DNA of 64,000 nucleotides from Candidatus Villigracilis proximus (GCA_016715195.1 JADKBB010000065.1:1-64000); one strand, 5' to 3'. Positions 8,118-17,195 are shown, counted from the first letter of the stretch. A program made the numbers and translations. The notes: generated by a model not told the origin, from the letters alone.

Positions 8118-11072
8118 ATGAAAAAAGTCCCTCAAACTTCCGCAGGCACCGCCGTCCCGCAATTTACGGACTCTGACCGCAAACCCATCAAACTGACCGA
8201 AGTCGTCCACGAGGATGGGCGCATCAGCCAGTATCCCCCATCCGATGTGTGGGATGAATGGGTCGAATGGGACGGCAAGGAATGGCCGAAGAAAGTTGCC
8301 CGGCGTTACACACTTGTGCCAACCGTCTGCTTCAACTGCGAGTCGGCGTGTGGTTTGCTTGCGTATGTTGATAAAGATACTTATGAGATTCGTAAGTTCG
8401 AAGGCAACCCCGTCCACCCTGGCTCTCGTGGACGCAACTGTGCCAAGGGACCCGCAACTCATAATCAAGTCTATGACCCTGAAAGAATTCTTTATCCATT
8501 GAAGCGGGTGGGTAAACGCGGTGAAGGCAAATGGGAGCAAATTTCCTGGGAGCAGGCACTTTCTGAAATTGCCGAGAAAATGCGCGAGAGTAAACTGCGC
8601 CGCCCGAATGGAATTGTCTATCACGTTGGTCGCCCCGGCGAAGACGGATACACCAACCGCATCGTCCAAGCCTGGGGCATGGACGGTCACAACAGCCACA
8701 CCAATATCTGTTCATCGTCTGCGCGTGCAGGCTATAACTTCTGGCTCGGGCAAGACCGTCCAAGCCCGGATTATGCCAACGCGCGAGTCATCCTTCTTAT
8801 CTCCAGTCACCTCGAAACGGGACATTACTTCAACCCGCACGCCCAGCGCATCATCGAAGCCAAAACGGATGGCGCAAAACTCATCACCTTCGACCCGCGC
8901 CTGAGCAATACCGCATCCATGAGCGATGTATGGCTGCCGACATGGCCCGGCAGTGAAAATACCATTCTGCTTGCCATCGCCAATCATCTCATTCAAAACG
9001 ATCTCTATGATAAAAACTTCATGCGGAAATGGGTCAACTGGAAGGAAACACTACAAGCAGTGGTCAGTGGACAGTTGACAGTGAACAGCAGCGAGTTAGC
9101 TGAAAAGATTCGCACTGCATTAGCAACACCCAAAGACCTTCGACCTTCGACCTTCGACGTTGAACTGTTCAACCTGTTCGACGCATTACTGAAAGACCTC
9201 TACGCCGAATACACCTTCGAACGCGCCGCACTTGAATCGAACGTGCCCATCGAGCGCATTCAAGAAACTGCAAAACACGTTGCCAACTGCGAAGGCAAAC
9301 TCGCCACACATGTTTGGCGCAGTGCCAGTGTCGGTAACCTCGGCGGATGGCAGGTTGCGCGCTGCCTGCTCTTCCTCAATGTGTTGACGGGCAGCATCGG
9401 CAACAAGGGCGGCACATCCATGACGGGTTGGAACAAGTTCGTGCCCAAGCCGTTCAAAGGTGCGCCCGCTCCAGAAACGTGGAACGAACTGCATTACCCC
9501 ATCGAATATCCGCTCGCGCATTATGAAATGTCCATTCTTTTGCCGCATATGCTCGAAGAAGGCCGCGGCGATATCGATGTTTATTTCACCCGCGTCTACA
9601 ACCCGATGTGGGTCAATCCCGATGGCTTCATGTGGCTGAAGGCACTGAAAGACGAATCAAAAATCAAATGCTATGTGGCACTCACGCCCACATGGAATGA
9701 AACCGCATGGTTCGCCGATTATGTTCTGCCCACAGGTCACGGCCCCGAACGCCACGACCTGATGAGTCAGGAAACACATGCGGGGCAGTGGATCGCCTTC
9801 CGTCAACCTGTGCGCCGCGTCGCGATGGAACGCGCGGGCATGAAAGTGGACTTCACCTATCAAGCCAACCCCGGCGAGGTTTGGGAAGAGAATGAGTTCT
9901 GGATTCAACTCTCTGCAAAAATGGATCCCGACGGTTCGCTCGGCATTCGTCAGTGGTTCGAGAGCCCGTATCGCAAGGGTGAGATCATCACCGTGGATGA
10001 ATACTATCAATGGATTTTTGAAAACTCCGTGCCGGGTCTGCCTGAAGCGGCTGCAAAAGAAGGATTAACTCCGCTGGCATACATGCGCAAGTATGGAGTC
10101 TTTGAAGTTAAGAAAGAGAATTATTCACCCTTCGACAAAACGCTTCACACTACGCCTGAAACTGGTCTGACCACCGACGAGCATGATCGTGCCCGAGACG
10201 CTTCCGGCGCCATCCTCGGCTTAATGGTGGATGGATTACCCAAGGCAGGCTTCGATACACCATCCAAGAAACTCGAATTCTTTAGCGACACGCTTTCTGA
10301 TTGGGGCTGGCCTGAAAAAGAAAACGTCATCCCGTGGACGGTGAAGAGTCACGTCCACCCTGATTTCATCGACCGTGAAAAAGGCGAGATGATCCTTCTC
10401 CCCAATTTCCGTTTGCCAACGCTCATTCACACCCGTTCAGCAAATGCAAAATGGCTGGTGGAAATCTCGCACAAGAATCCCATTTGGATGAATCCCGAAG
10501 ACGCCAAGCGCAACGGACTTGAAACAGGCGACCTTGCCAAAGTGGAAACCGAGATCGGTCACTTTGTCGATTCGGTCTGGGTGACGGAAGGAATCAAACC
10601 TGGTGTCATTGCCATCAGCCACCATTTGGGACGCTGGCGCTTGCAGGAAGATAAAGGCGTGAGCAAAGGTTCCTCCAACCTTGTTGAACTTCAAGATGAT
10701 GGCAAGGGCGGTTTCCTCATGCGCGTCATTCACGGCGCGAAGGCATGGAAATCATCCGACCCGGATACAAGCCGCATTTGGTGGAGCAATGTGGGCGTGA
10801 ACCAAAACCTCGCTCATGCTGTCCACCCCGATCCAATCAGCGGAGTTCACTGCTGGCTGCAAAAGGTGTTGAGCATTCGCAAGGCGGAACCCGGCGAACA
10901 GGCAGGCGATCTCTTCGTGGATACGAACAAGTCCATGGAAAAATATCGTGAGTGGCTTGCACTGACACGACCTGCGGATAAAGTCAGTCCTGATGGCAAT
11001 CGCCGTCCATATTGGCTGCCACGTCCATTGAAACCTGTTAAGGAAGCATACAAATTAAAATTAAAGAAGTAA
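8118..11072 (+). CDS. Molybdopterin oxidoreductase, SoeA-like sulfite dehydrogenase catalytic subunit
   Basis: A 984-residue DMSO-reductase-family protein starting at ATG 8118. The N-terminal 4Fe-4S site is C71, C74, C78 and C108. HTNICSSS at 194-201 supplies C198, a candidate Mo-ligand cysteine. The C-terminal molybdopterin-dinucleotide domain follows. No twin-arginine signal is present, so it should be cytoplasmic, as for SoeA and unlike PsrA/PhsA. Its membrane partner is the fused SoeBC-like gene just upstream. Predicted reaction: sulfite plus quinone to sulfate. Odd feature: residues about 314-348 are encoded by word repeats typical of the intergenic elements in this genome (see 9059-9160), suggesting an in-frame insertion. 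Substrate is inferred from context. Confidence 0.8.
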   Translation: MKKVPQTSAGTAVPQFTDSDRKPIKLTEVVHEDGRISQYPPSDVWDEWVEWDGKEWPKKVARRYTLVPTVCFNCESACGLLAYVDKDTYEIRKFEGNPVHPGSRGRNCAKGPATHNQVYDPERILYPLKRVGKRGEGKWEQISWEQALSEIAEKMRESKLRRPNGIVYHVGRPGEDGYTNRIVQAWGMDGHNSHTNICSSSARAGYNFWLGQDRPSPDYANARVILLISSHLETGHYFNPHAQRIIEAKTDGAKLITFDPRLSNTASMSDVWLPTWPGSENTILLAIANHLIQNDLYDKNFMRKWVNWKETLQAVVSGQLTVNSSELAEKIRTALATPKDLRPSTFDVELFNLFDALLKDLYAEYTFERAALESNVPIERIQETAKHVANCEGKLATHVWRSASVGNLGGWQVARCLLFLNVLTGSIGNKGGTSMTGWNKFVPKPFKGAPAPETWNELHYPIEYPLAHYEMSILLPHMLEEGRGDIDVYFTRVYNPMWVNPDGFMWLKALKDESKIKCYVALTPTWNETAWFADYVLPTGHGPERHDLMSQETHAGQWIAFRQPVRRVAMERAGMKVDFTYQANPGEVWEENEFWIQLSAKMDPDGSLGIRQWFESPYRKGEIITVDEYYQWIFENSVPGLPEAAAKEGLTPLAYMRKYGVFEVKKENYSPFDKTLHTTPETGLTTDEHDRARDASGAILGLMVDGLPKAGFDTPSKKLEFFSDTLSDWGWPEKENVIPWTVKSHVHPDFIDREKGEMILLPNFRLPTLIHTRSANAKWLVEISHKNPIWMNPEDAKRNGLETGDLAKVETEIGHFVDSVWVTEGIKPGVIAISHHLGRWRLQEDKGVSKGSSNLVELQDDGKGGFLMRVIHGAKAWKSSDPDTSRIWWSNVGVNQNLAHAVHPDPISGVHCWLQKVLSIRKAEPGEQAGDLFVDTNKSMEKYREWLALTRPADKVSPDGNRRPYWLPRPLKPVKEAYKLKLKK
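9059..9160. repeat. Short-word repeat inside the soeA-like coding sequence
   Basis: Two repeat tracts lie inside the gene: GTCAGTGGACAGTTGACAGT from 9064 and a triple CTTCGAC run at about 9138-9157. They resemble the degenerate word repeats of the gaps, yet the reading frame stays open. They encode a low-conservation segment around residues 314-348. Confidence 0.55.
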
Positions 11073-11077
11073 ACTTG

Positions 11078-11110
11078 AACCCTGACAGGTTTTTACAACC
11101 TGTCAGGGTT
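11078..11110. terminator. Perfect 14-bp inverted repeat after the soeA-like gene
   Basis: AACCCTGACAGGTT and its exact reverse complement are separated by five bases (TTTAC). There is no long U tract downstream, so it may be a Rho-independent terminator of reduced efficiency or an mRNA-stabilising hairpin. It lies just after the stop codon at 11072. Confidence 0.55.
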
Positions 11111-11194
11111 GATACATTCACTCGAAGCAGAATCAATTTTCAGTACGTGTGAAGCGTGCATTTCGTCGAGATCAAATTGAAAGCGTAAACAAAT

Positions 11195-12277
11195 ATGGCT
11201 GAGAAATCAACTCCCAAAGCAAAGACATCTACAAAACCAAAAAAGAAACCCAAACAGGCCGAGCCCGAAGATTCAGTTTGGACGTATCGTGGATACCATC
11301 TTAAGACAAGTGAATTTACCACGGCGATGGTGCATTTCTTCCGTGCAGAAATTCAACGCGCGAATGTGTGGCGGCAGCGATTGGATACCACCACGAATTG
11401 GGCGGTGGTTGCCACCGGCGCGACGCTTTCGATTGCGTTCAGCCAATCGAATGTTCATCATGCGATCATATTATTAAATACGCTGCTGGTCTTGTGGTTT
11501 CTTTTTATTGAAGCACGGCGGTATCGTTATTATGAGTTGTGGAGTTATCGTGTGCGTTTGATGGAAACGGATTTTTATGCGGCTATGCTTGTGCCGCCGT
11601 TTCATCCCTCGCCAGATTGGGCGGAGAATCTCGCGGAAAGTTTGCTCACCCCCAGTTTTCCCATTTCTGTGTGGGAGGCGTTTGGCCGCCGTTTGCGCCG
11701 AAATTATTATTGGATATTTCTAATTCTTTATGCTTCTTGGGTGGCGAAGATTTGGCTGTACCCTGCTTCACCGATGAATGCGGAGGAGTTTATTCGCCGC
11801 GCTTCGGTTGGGCCGGTTTCAGGTGAGATTATGATCGGGCTGGGATTGGCGTTTTATGCATTTCTGACGATCTTTGCAATTGCCACGATCAATATGACGC
11901 GCGCGACGGGCGAGGTGCTTCCGCGCTTTGGCGATGAAACGGCAACCGCCGCGCCATCTGAGCAGGGTAAACCGAGAGGCTTGCGTGCGCTGATCGCTCC
12001 CCGTCAACGCCGCCGCCAGCTTTTGGCGTTGATCATCACCGGCAATGCGGAGGCAGTTTCCAACCGGATTCTTTCGGATCTCAAACGTGGTGTGACAGCC
12101 ATCAATGGCAAAGGTATGTATACGGGCACAGATCGCACGATTCTTATGTGTGCGTTGACCGTCACTGAGGTACATAACTTAAAAACGGCTGTTGCAAAAG
12201 AAGATCCACAGGCATTTGTGATCGTTTCCCCTGCGCAGGAAATATTGGGGCGCGGATTTAATCAGCTTGAAGAGTAG
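11195..12277 (+). CDS. DUF2270-type membrane protein with C-terminal DUF2179-like domain
   Basis: A 360-residue protein. Residues 1-25 are Lys/Pro-rich and disordered. Residues about 40-245 hold a conserved region with four hydrophobic spans typical of DUF2270 proteins (for example TTNWAVVATGATLSIAF near 66-82). The last about 100 residues (RQQLLALIITGN-like start, then a GMYTGTDRTILMC segment) resemble the DUF2179 domain found at the C-terminus of YitT-like proteins, which may bind a small ligand. It stands alone after the Soe-like genes, separated by a hairpin, on the plus strand. No function is established for this combination. Confidence 0.7.
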   Translation: MAEKSTPKAKTSTKPKKKPKQAEPEDSVWTYRGYHLKTSEFTTAMVHFFRAEIQRANVWRQRLDTTTNWAVVATGATLSIAFSQSNVHHAIILLNTLLVLWFLFIEARRYRYYELWSYRVRLMETDFYAAMLVPPFHPSPDWAENLAESLLTPSFPISVWEAFGRRLRRNYYWIFLILYASWVAKIWLYPASPMNAEEFIRRASVGPVSGEIMIGLGLAFYAFLTIFAIATINMTRATGEVLPRFGDETATAAPSEQGKPRGLRALIAPRQRRRQLLALIITGNAEAVSNRILSDLKRGVTAINGKGMYTGTDRTILMCALTVTEVHNLKTAVAKEDPQAFVIVSPAQEILGRGFNQLEE

Positions 12278-12458
12278 CTAACTCTTTTAGAATTATGTTT
12301 ATGGAAATCTCCAAAGAAGAAAATAATCCACGAAGGCCTTGAGTTTTCATAAAAATTCTCTACTTACAATCAACTGTTTTCACCACAAAGAGTACCGGAT
12401 TTCATTTTTTCTTCACGTTCATTGTGATCCATTTTTGGTATTTATACAGTAGACAGAT

Positions 12459-12488
12459 AAAGAAGCATAAGAAATTTATGCTTCTTTT
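12459..12488. terminator. Bidirectional hairpin terminator between converging genes
   Basis: AAAGAAGCATAA and TTATGCTTCTTT flank a small AAT/GAAA loop region, with A-rich and T-rich borders on both sides. It sits at the convergent end of the plus-strand gene ending at 12277 and the minus-strand ligase ending at 12487, so it can end both transcripts. The rest of the 12278-12486 gap shows only partial CACAAAG-type words. Confidence 0.6.
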
Positions 12489-13467
12489 AAAGTTCAATAT
12501 TTTCCTTCCAATCGCTGAATAAAATTCCCCGTAATTTCTCTTCCTCAAAACTCCAATCCCGTTCAGGAGTCGATTGTAAAATGACCTCCTGAATCACATC
12601 GTCCGAAAGCCAAAAACTCCCCCGAACACCATAACCATCCATCTGAACTTCATCATAACGAATAAACGCGCGCGCTGAAATTTTCAAGGTACGCATCGGC
12701 TCAGGGCTGGAATTTGTTTTATGCAGCGCCAGATAATCGGGTGAAGCAAGTTCCTTTGCCTCTTCCTCGGCGGCTTGCCATTCTTCAGGCGTCAACTCGC
12801 CCAATTCCAATTCCCGCCCCATTGAAGTGGCAAACGACTCGATCAACAGATCCGTAACCTGCTCCATCGAAACATTCATCGCCAGGTCTTTCATCGTGAT
12901 GATTCTTTGGTGCAGCGCCTTCTGCGCCAGCAACCGAAACGACGGCCACGGTGTCTGCCAGACGGCCGTCATCGCTTCGTAATCAAAGTCAAACAAAATA
13001 TTCCCGACCACGATCGCAGCATCTTCAATCCGCCCGCCACCCGTGCCTGCAATGCGCCTGCCATTTACTTCGATCTCATTCGTCTCGCGCAATTCCGCGC
13101 TTAAGCCAAGTCCGCGCAGTGTGTTGACAGGTGCGGCAAGCGCCGAGGAATAAATATCCTTGAGCATCACAGGCAAATGCGTGTGATGAAAAATACATTG
13201 ATAAAAAATCTGGTTCTCATCCAGATAAGTTGCGCCGCCGCCCAACCGACGCCGATACACCGGCAATCCGCGCCGCGCACATTCCGCCGGGTCAAAAATA
13301 CTTTCAAAAACCTGATGATACCCAAGACACAAATACGGCTCGTTCGGACGACAAAGCACAATGGTGTCCTGTGCTTCGTCGTCCATTCTTTCAGCAAGCG
13401 CATGATAAATTGCCTGAGTCTGCCACGGCGGGACAGCGCCCAGATTGATCAGCCGAATCGGTTTCAT
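12487..13467 (-). CDS. Lipoate-protein ligase family protein with catalytic Lys replaced by Arg (copy 3)
   Basis: A 326-residue biotin/lipoate-ligase-fold protein. The nucleotide-pocket motif RRRLGGGATY is intact at residues 72-81. In NEIEVNGRRIAGTGG (130-144), however, the position of the catalytic lysine of LplA is R138, whereas both other ligases of the window keep lysine. The acidic NDI is also changed to NEI. It is the last gene of the lbp-lplA-lipS2-lipS1 series, 36 bases after lipS1. It may be an inactive ligase, a lipoyl/octanoyl amidotransferase-like relative, or a scaffold for the radical-SAM step. Fold assignment is firm; activity is open. Confidence 0.85.
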   Translation of the reverse strand: MKPIRLINLGAVPPWQTQAIYHALAERMDDEAQDTIVLCRPNEPYLCLGYHQVFESIFDPAECARRGLPVYRRRLGGGATYLDENQIFYQCIFHHTHLPVMLKDIYSSALAAPVNTLRGLGLSAELRETNEIEVNGRRIAGTGGGRIEDAAIVVGNILFDFDYEAMTAVWQTPWPSFRLLAQKALHQRIITMKDLAMNVSMEQVTDLLIESFATSMGRELELGELTPEEWQAAEEEAKELASPDYLALHKTNSSPEPMRTLKISARAFIRYDEVQMDGYGVRGSFWLSDDVIQEVILQSTPERDWSFEEEKLRGILFSDWKENIEL

Positions 13468-13503
13468 GGATGGCTTCGCCGCCTCATCCTTAACTGGAAG
13501 CTG

Positions 13504-14613
13504 CTACTGCGCCGCAGAAATGGACTTCGCCCAAACTTCATCCAACCGCATCTGCCCGCGGATAATGGTCACATCTTCGGCATTCGGCACGAACGGATAA
13601 TCGCGATATTCCTCGCTCGGGCGGTACGACCCATACGGACGGTTGCAAGCCATCACGCCGTGACGGTCAGGGCAGCCGTTGGTCATAAACGGCAAACCTG
13701 AATTAATGGCTTCATCCAGCATGGTTTCGGGAGCATCTAATTTTGAGAGTCCGCCTGCTTCGTTGTAGGTGATCGCTGCAGGAGACAGTTCATAATTTTC
13801 GATCAAATATTTGACGAGCTGCACACGGCGGTGACGATCAAGCGGTTGGCGCGGCAGGTCTTGTGTAGCAGTGCCGGGTTCGGGATTGAACGCGAACAAA
13901 TACCCGGCGATCTGTTCCTCTCTTAATTGGAAGAACAAATTGAAAAGGTCACGATCCGTTTCACCCAGACCAACAATCACATGACAGTTGACATTCATTG
14001 GCCCAAACATCTTGCGCGCCATGCGGATGATCTCCCAGTGATAATCCCATTTATGCGGGCCGCGAGTCTTCTTGCCACGCGCCTCATCGAAGATTTCTTC
14101 TGTTGCGCCATCCAAACCAATGCCGATAATATCCACACCCGCATCGCGAATTTCCAGAAGTTTCGCTTCATTCAAAAGCGTTGCGCTGACCAATGCCGCA
14201 ATCGGCACCTGCGGAGCTTTTTCATGCACACGACGGACAATCTCCATCATGTCAGCATTGGCACGATGATCCTGTACCTGCGAAACGCATACGCGCCCAA
14301 CTTCCTTTTTGGCTTCGCGCTCGGCAATTTTTTCTGCGATGAGGTCTGTGGAATACAAAGGCCAGCCCACACGGATGAAAGTATTATCCTCGGGCATACC
14401 TGGTCTCTCACGCGCCAATCCGCAATAGGTGCAGTTGGCGTAACAACCTTCGGGATAATTTTGAAGCAAATTAATACAATCGCAGGCTGAGCGCTCAATA
14501 CGACCCGGCTTCAATCCAAGCTCAATCGCCGCCGCCATACTAATGCGGACATAATCCGGGCTGATCTGAAAATGCTCTGCCTGCTGGTCTGCTGGAATGG
14601 TTACTTTTGCCAT
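13504..14613 (-). CDS. lipS1: Radical SAM protein, LipS1-like lipoyl synthase component
   Basis: A 369-residue radical-SAM protein. The SAM cluster motif is C57-x3-C61-x2-C64 (CYANCTYCG). Preceding cysteines C44 and C46 could hold an auxiliary cluster, as lipoyl synthases need one as sulfur donor. The C-terminus has ACNRPYGSYRPSEEY. Located beside a second radical-SAM protein, an Lbp and ligases, it fits the LipS1/LipS2 pair described for lipoate assembly on sulfur-oxidation Lbps, where two sulfurs are inserted into the octanoyl chain. A BioB-like or other radical-SAM function is the main alternative. No conventional lipA or lipB gene is in the window. Confidence 0.8.
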   Translation of the reverse strand: MAKVTIPADQQAEHFQISPDYVRISMAAAIELGLKPGRIERSACDCINLLQNYPEGCYANCTYCGLARERPGMPEDNTFIRVGWPLYSTDLIAEKIAEREAKKEVGRVCVSQVQDHRANADMMEIVRRVHEKAPQVPIAALVSATLLNEAKLLEIRDAGVDIIGIGLDGATEEIFDEARGKKTRGPHKWDYHWEIIRMARKMFGPMNVNCHVIVGLGETDRDLFNLFFQLREEQIAGYLFAFNPEPGTATQDLPRQPLDRHRRVQLVKYLIENYELSPAAITYNEAGGLSKLDAPETMLDEAINSGLPFMTNGCPDRHGVMACNRPYGSYRPSEEYRDYPFVPNAEDVTIIRGQMRLDEVWAKSISAAQ

Positions 14614-14635
14614 GTTAACTCCTGAAAAAAAATAA

Positions 14636-14720
14636 ACACAAAGGGCACCAAGGTCACGAAGGTAAAACCCTTAAGGTGAAACCGCATTTCACTTTGTGTA
14701 CTTTGTGTCCTTCGTGTTTG
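14636..14720. repeat. Intergenic short-word inverted repeat (CACAAAGG family)
   Basis: CACAAAGGGCACCAAGGTCA is followed by the inverted words CACTTTGTGTACTTTGTG and CCTTCGTG, filling the gap between lipS2 and lipS1. The same family occurs at 1697-1763. Confidence 0.65.
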
Positions 14721-14726
14721 AATAAT

Positions 14727-15641
14727 TTACCAAGTCACCCCGCAGCAGGCATTCACGAACTGCGGACGCAGCCCAGCCTGTCGGGCGTATTCAACAATAT
14801 CATTGGCAGGGAATGCAATGCCGTTCAAACCGGCATCCACCGCCAGACGATCAATTTCAACTTTCATATCTCCCATCGGACGGGCGCACCCCAACATCAC
14901 AGGTGTGGATGGAAGCGCCTTGCGCGTCTTTTGGAAGAATGCGCCGATCTCACTCAGGGACGGAGGAGTGACGTTCGCCATTGCTGTTTTTGACATCGAC
15001 ATCAACACCACCAACGCCAACAGCTTCGGTGGATGGCGGACGATCATCTCAAGCGCGCGGTCTTCGCCGAGCATTTTTCCGTAGTGCAGCCCAATGACAA
15101 TATGCGGCACCATCGGGACTTTATATTTTTCCATCCACGACAGCGCATCTTCATAATCTTCCGGGTCGGCATCGAGATGATAGACCTCGTGAATGGTATC
15201 GCGATGGCCGATGATGTCGATCATTGCGCCGTCCACATCCACTTCGCCGAGTGCGGCGCAGGTTTCTTCATCAGGCAAACCTACATGCACGCGGACGGCC
15301 ATTCCCAATTCTGTGCGAACTCGCTTCATATCGTCAATGTGAGGGAGCAATGGAACGCGTCCCTGCGGGTCACTGCCACCAGAGATCAACACGCCGCGTG
15401 TGCCCTGCCCTGCCAGTGATTCGCACAGGTCATACAACGAGCCATCGAAGCGGCGCAGATCGGTCATGCCGCGCAATACTTTTGTGTTGCAATGTTCGCA
15501 ACTCAGCGCACAGGCTGTACCTGTAATGCTGATCGAGACAAATTCCTCAGCACCCTGATTGTCATGTTCGTCGGTTTTGTAGCCGCGAAAACCAGGGGTG
15601 TGGAAGATGATCTCGTTGGAATTAGGAAGCGGAAGGGTCAT
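14727..15641 (-). CDS. lipS2: Radical SAM protein, LipS2-like lipoyl synthase component
   Basis: A 304-residue protein from the ATG at 15641, chosen because upstream codons are low-quality and the ATG overlaps the end of the preceding ligase gene by 20 bases, a coupled arrangement. The radical-SAM motif is C44-x3-C48-x2-C51 (CALSCEHCN). The C-terminus ends in NACCGVTW, adding two adjacent cysteines. Together with the LipS1-like gene downstream it fits the two-protein lipoyl synthase of Lbp loci. Assignment of S1 versus S2 is by cluster motif and size and could be swapped. Confidence 0.78.
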   Translation of the reverse strand: MTLPLPNSNEIIFHTPGFRGYKTDEHDNQGAEEFVSISITGTACALSCEHCNTKVLRGMTDLRRFDGSLYDLCESLAGQGTRGVLISGGSDPQGRVPLLPHIDDMKRVRTELGMAVRVHVGLPDEETCAALGEVDVDGAMIDIIGHRDTIHEVYHLDADPEDYEDALSWMEKYKVPMVPHIVIGLHYGKMLGEDRALEMIVRHPPKLLALVVLMSMSKTAMANVTPPSLSEIGAFFQKTRKALPSTPVMLGCARPMGDMKVEIDRLAVDAGLNGIAFPANDIVEYARQAGLRPQFVNACCGVTW

Positions 15642-16728
15642 AAGGGTTGGCGTTCTCGAGAGTACCCACCAAAACAGCATTTGCGATGGCTTTGAGTGTC
15701 GTCTCTTGAATCGCTTCGAGAGGGAGGCCGTTGAAATCTTTTTCGCGGCGCTGATAGACCTTTGCCAGCGTAGCGGATACTTTTTCAGGTTGGCTTGCGT
15801 GCCAGCGCAATGCGCCTTCCATTTCAGCCACGGCCGATTCTTCAGCGAAGAAATCTCCACCGATGTAAACGGCTTTGAGCGTTTCGCCCGCCATTGCTAC
15901 GCGGATATCGAGCAGTCCCACAGGGGTTTTGAATTTTGCGCCGCCGAATTTATCTTCCACGGTGGAGGTCTGGTAGATCCATTCGTCGCTGAGATATTTT
16001 TCGGATTCGGTTTTGGAAATGGCCTGGAGTTCGTCTGCTGTATATTGTCCGGCAACCAGCTCAAGGTTAAGAGTCGAGGCGTAATTTCTTGCGATGGCCT
16101 GCCGAACGTCTTCGAGAGGAATATCCCGCCCCAGTTCGCGGCGCACAGTCGTTATCCGCTCGGTGATGGCAGATACCAGTTTGTCGGAGATCTTTTCCAA
16201 CGGCGTGTTGAGCACTTGCAGCATGAGTTTCACATCCAGATCGACAAGCGTGCTGGCGTGGAAAAGCAGGCTGCCGGAGTGGGCGCGGTGGATACCGGTG
16301 CCGACAATTTTTCTGCCGTTGACCATAATGTCGTTCTTGTTGTGGAATTGCGCGTTGACGCCGAGTTCGTTTAGGCCTTTGATAATTCCCTCAGACAGAG
16401 TGGACATCAAATCGCGTGCGCGGCTGTATGTGTCTTCGGCCTGTCCGGGGAGCATGAGCGCCAACCCAAGCTGACCGTCCCCCATGATGATCGCGCCGCC
16501 GCCGGTGGGACGACGATTGACGGTGATGTTGTTCTCTTTGCAGAAATCAAGGCGCAATTCGTTTTGAATATTCTGGAAACGCCCGACCAGACCGCAATGA
16601 GATTTATATGTATAAAGGCGCAGCGTGGGAACAGACTCGCCCGTACCAACGCGCTCGCCGATCACTTCGTCGGCGCTGAGGCCGAAGGAAGCGGTGACAT
16701 TATCCTGAATGATCAAGCGCAGATCCAT
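15622..16728 (-). CDS. lplA: Lipoate-protein ligase A family protein (copy 2)
   Basis: A 368-residue ligase-fold protein. The ATG at 16728 overlaps the stop of the preceding Lbp gene in a TGATG arrangement, so the two are translationally coupled. Motifs: RRPTGGGAII at residues 72-81 and KNDIMVNGRKIVGTG near 131-145, keeping the catalytic lysine at K140. A C-terminal accessory domain (about 255-345) is present. It should charge the adjacent Lbp at 16728-17195. It is clearly diverged from the ligase at 5227, so each Lbp group seems to have its own ligase. Confidence 0.9.
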   Translation of the reverse strand: MDLRLIIQDNVTASFGLSADEVIGERVGTGESVPTLRLYTYKSHCGLVGRFQNIQNELRLDFCKENNITVNRRPTGGGAIIMGDGQLGLALMLPGQAEDTYSRARDLMSTLSEGIIKGLNELGVNAQFHNKNDIMVNGRKIVGTGIHRAHSGSLLFHASTLVDLDVKLMLQVLNTPLEKISDKLVSAITERITTVRRELGRDIPLEDVRQAIARNYASTLNLELVAGQYTADELQAISKTESEKYLSDEWIYQTSTVEDKFGGAKFKTPVGLLDIRVAMAGETLKAVYIGGDFFAEESAVAEMEGALRWHASQPEKVSATLAKVYQRREKDFNGLPLEAIQETTLKAIANAVLVGTLENANPYDPSAS

Positions 16729-17195
16729 CAGTCGATCCAACCTTGTTGGCGATAGCGTTTGAGTTCGGAGTCAACCCATGCGGGCAGTTCGTCCACATTT
16801 ACCATTTGCGCGGATTCGTTTTCCCAGTTGCTGGGTTTGATGACAACCAGCCAGCCGTTGGTGTAGGTTTCCTGATTGACAAGTGCAGGGTTGCGCACGG
16901 TCAGGTCATTGCGTTCGACAATCTCACCGCTAATGGGAGATGTCAGGTCGCCTGTCATTTTTGCGGCTTCGAGTGTGCCGAGGGATTCGCCGCGTTCCAC
17001 TTTGGTGCCTGCGGGCTGCAAAGAGACGTATGCGAGATCACCCAATGCAGCCAGACCAAGCGCGTCCATGCCGATGGTGACATTTCCTGTGACATGGTCA
17101 AAGGAGGCCCACATGTGATTCTCTCGTCCGTAGAAACGATCTGCGGGAATGGAATATAGATCTGTGCCAATTTTAAATTCTTGTGTGTTGCTCAT
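16728..17195 (-). CDS. GcvH-like lipoate-binding protein (Lbp copy 4, divergent)
   Basis: A 155-residue lipoyl-domain protein. The lipoyl lysine is K79 in TLEAAKMTGDL, followed by SPISGEIVERND and NGWLVVIKPS. It lacks the N-terminal GCNIPED-type signature and the WVGP after the lysine that mark the other three copies. It has a YGRENHMWASF segment instead and is therefore a separate branch, perhaps the carrier on which LipS1/LipS2 act or a GcvH-like relay. It is coupled by a stop/start overlap to a ligase. No glycine cleavage genes are nearby. Confidence 0.82.
   Translation of the reverse strand: MSNTQEFKIGTDLYSIPADRFYGRENHMWASFDHVTGNVTIGMDALGLAALGDLAYVSLQPAGTKVERGESLGTLEAAKMTGDLTSPISGEIVERNDLTVRNPALVNQETYTNGWLVVIKPSNWENESAQMVNVDELPAWVDSELKRYRQQGWID

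Noticed and set aside
8118..11072. Formate dehydrogenase or exported polysulfide/thiosulfate reductase
   Set aside because: No twin-arginine signal is present and the fused BC partner plus sulfur context fit cytoplasmic SoeA better. The substrate still needs proof.
15642..15860. N-terminal extension of the LipS2-like protein up to 15860
   Set aside because: The extra 73 residues are the lplA coding sequence in another frame and do not resemble a radical-SAM protein.
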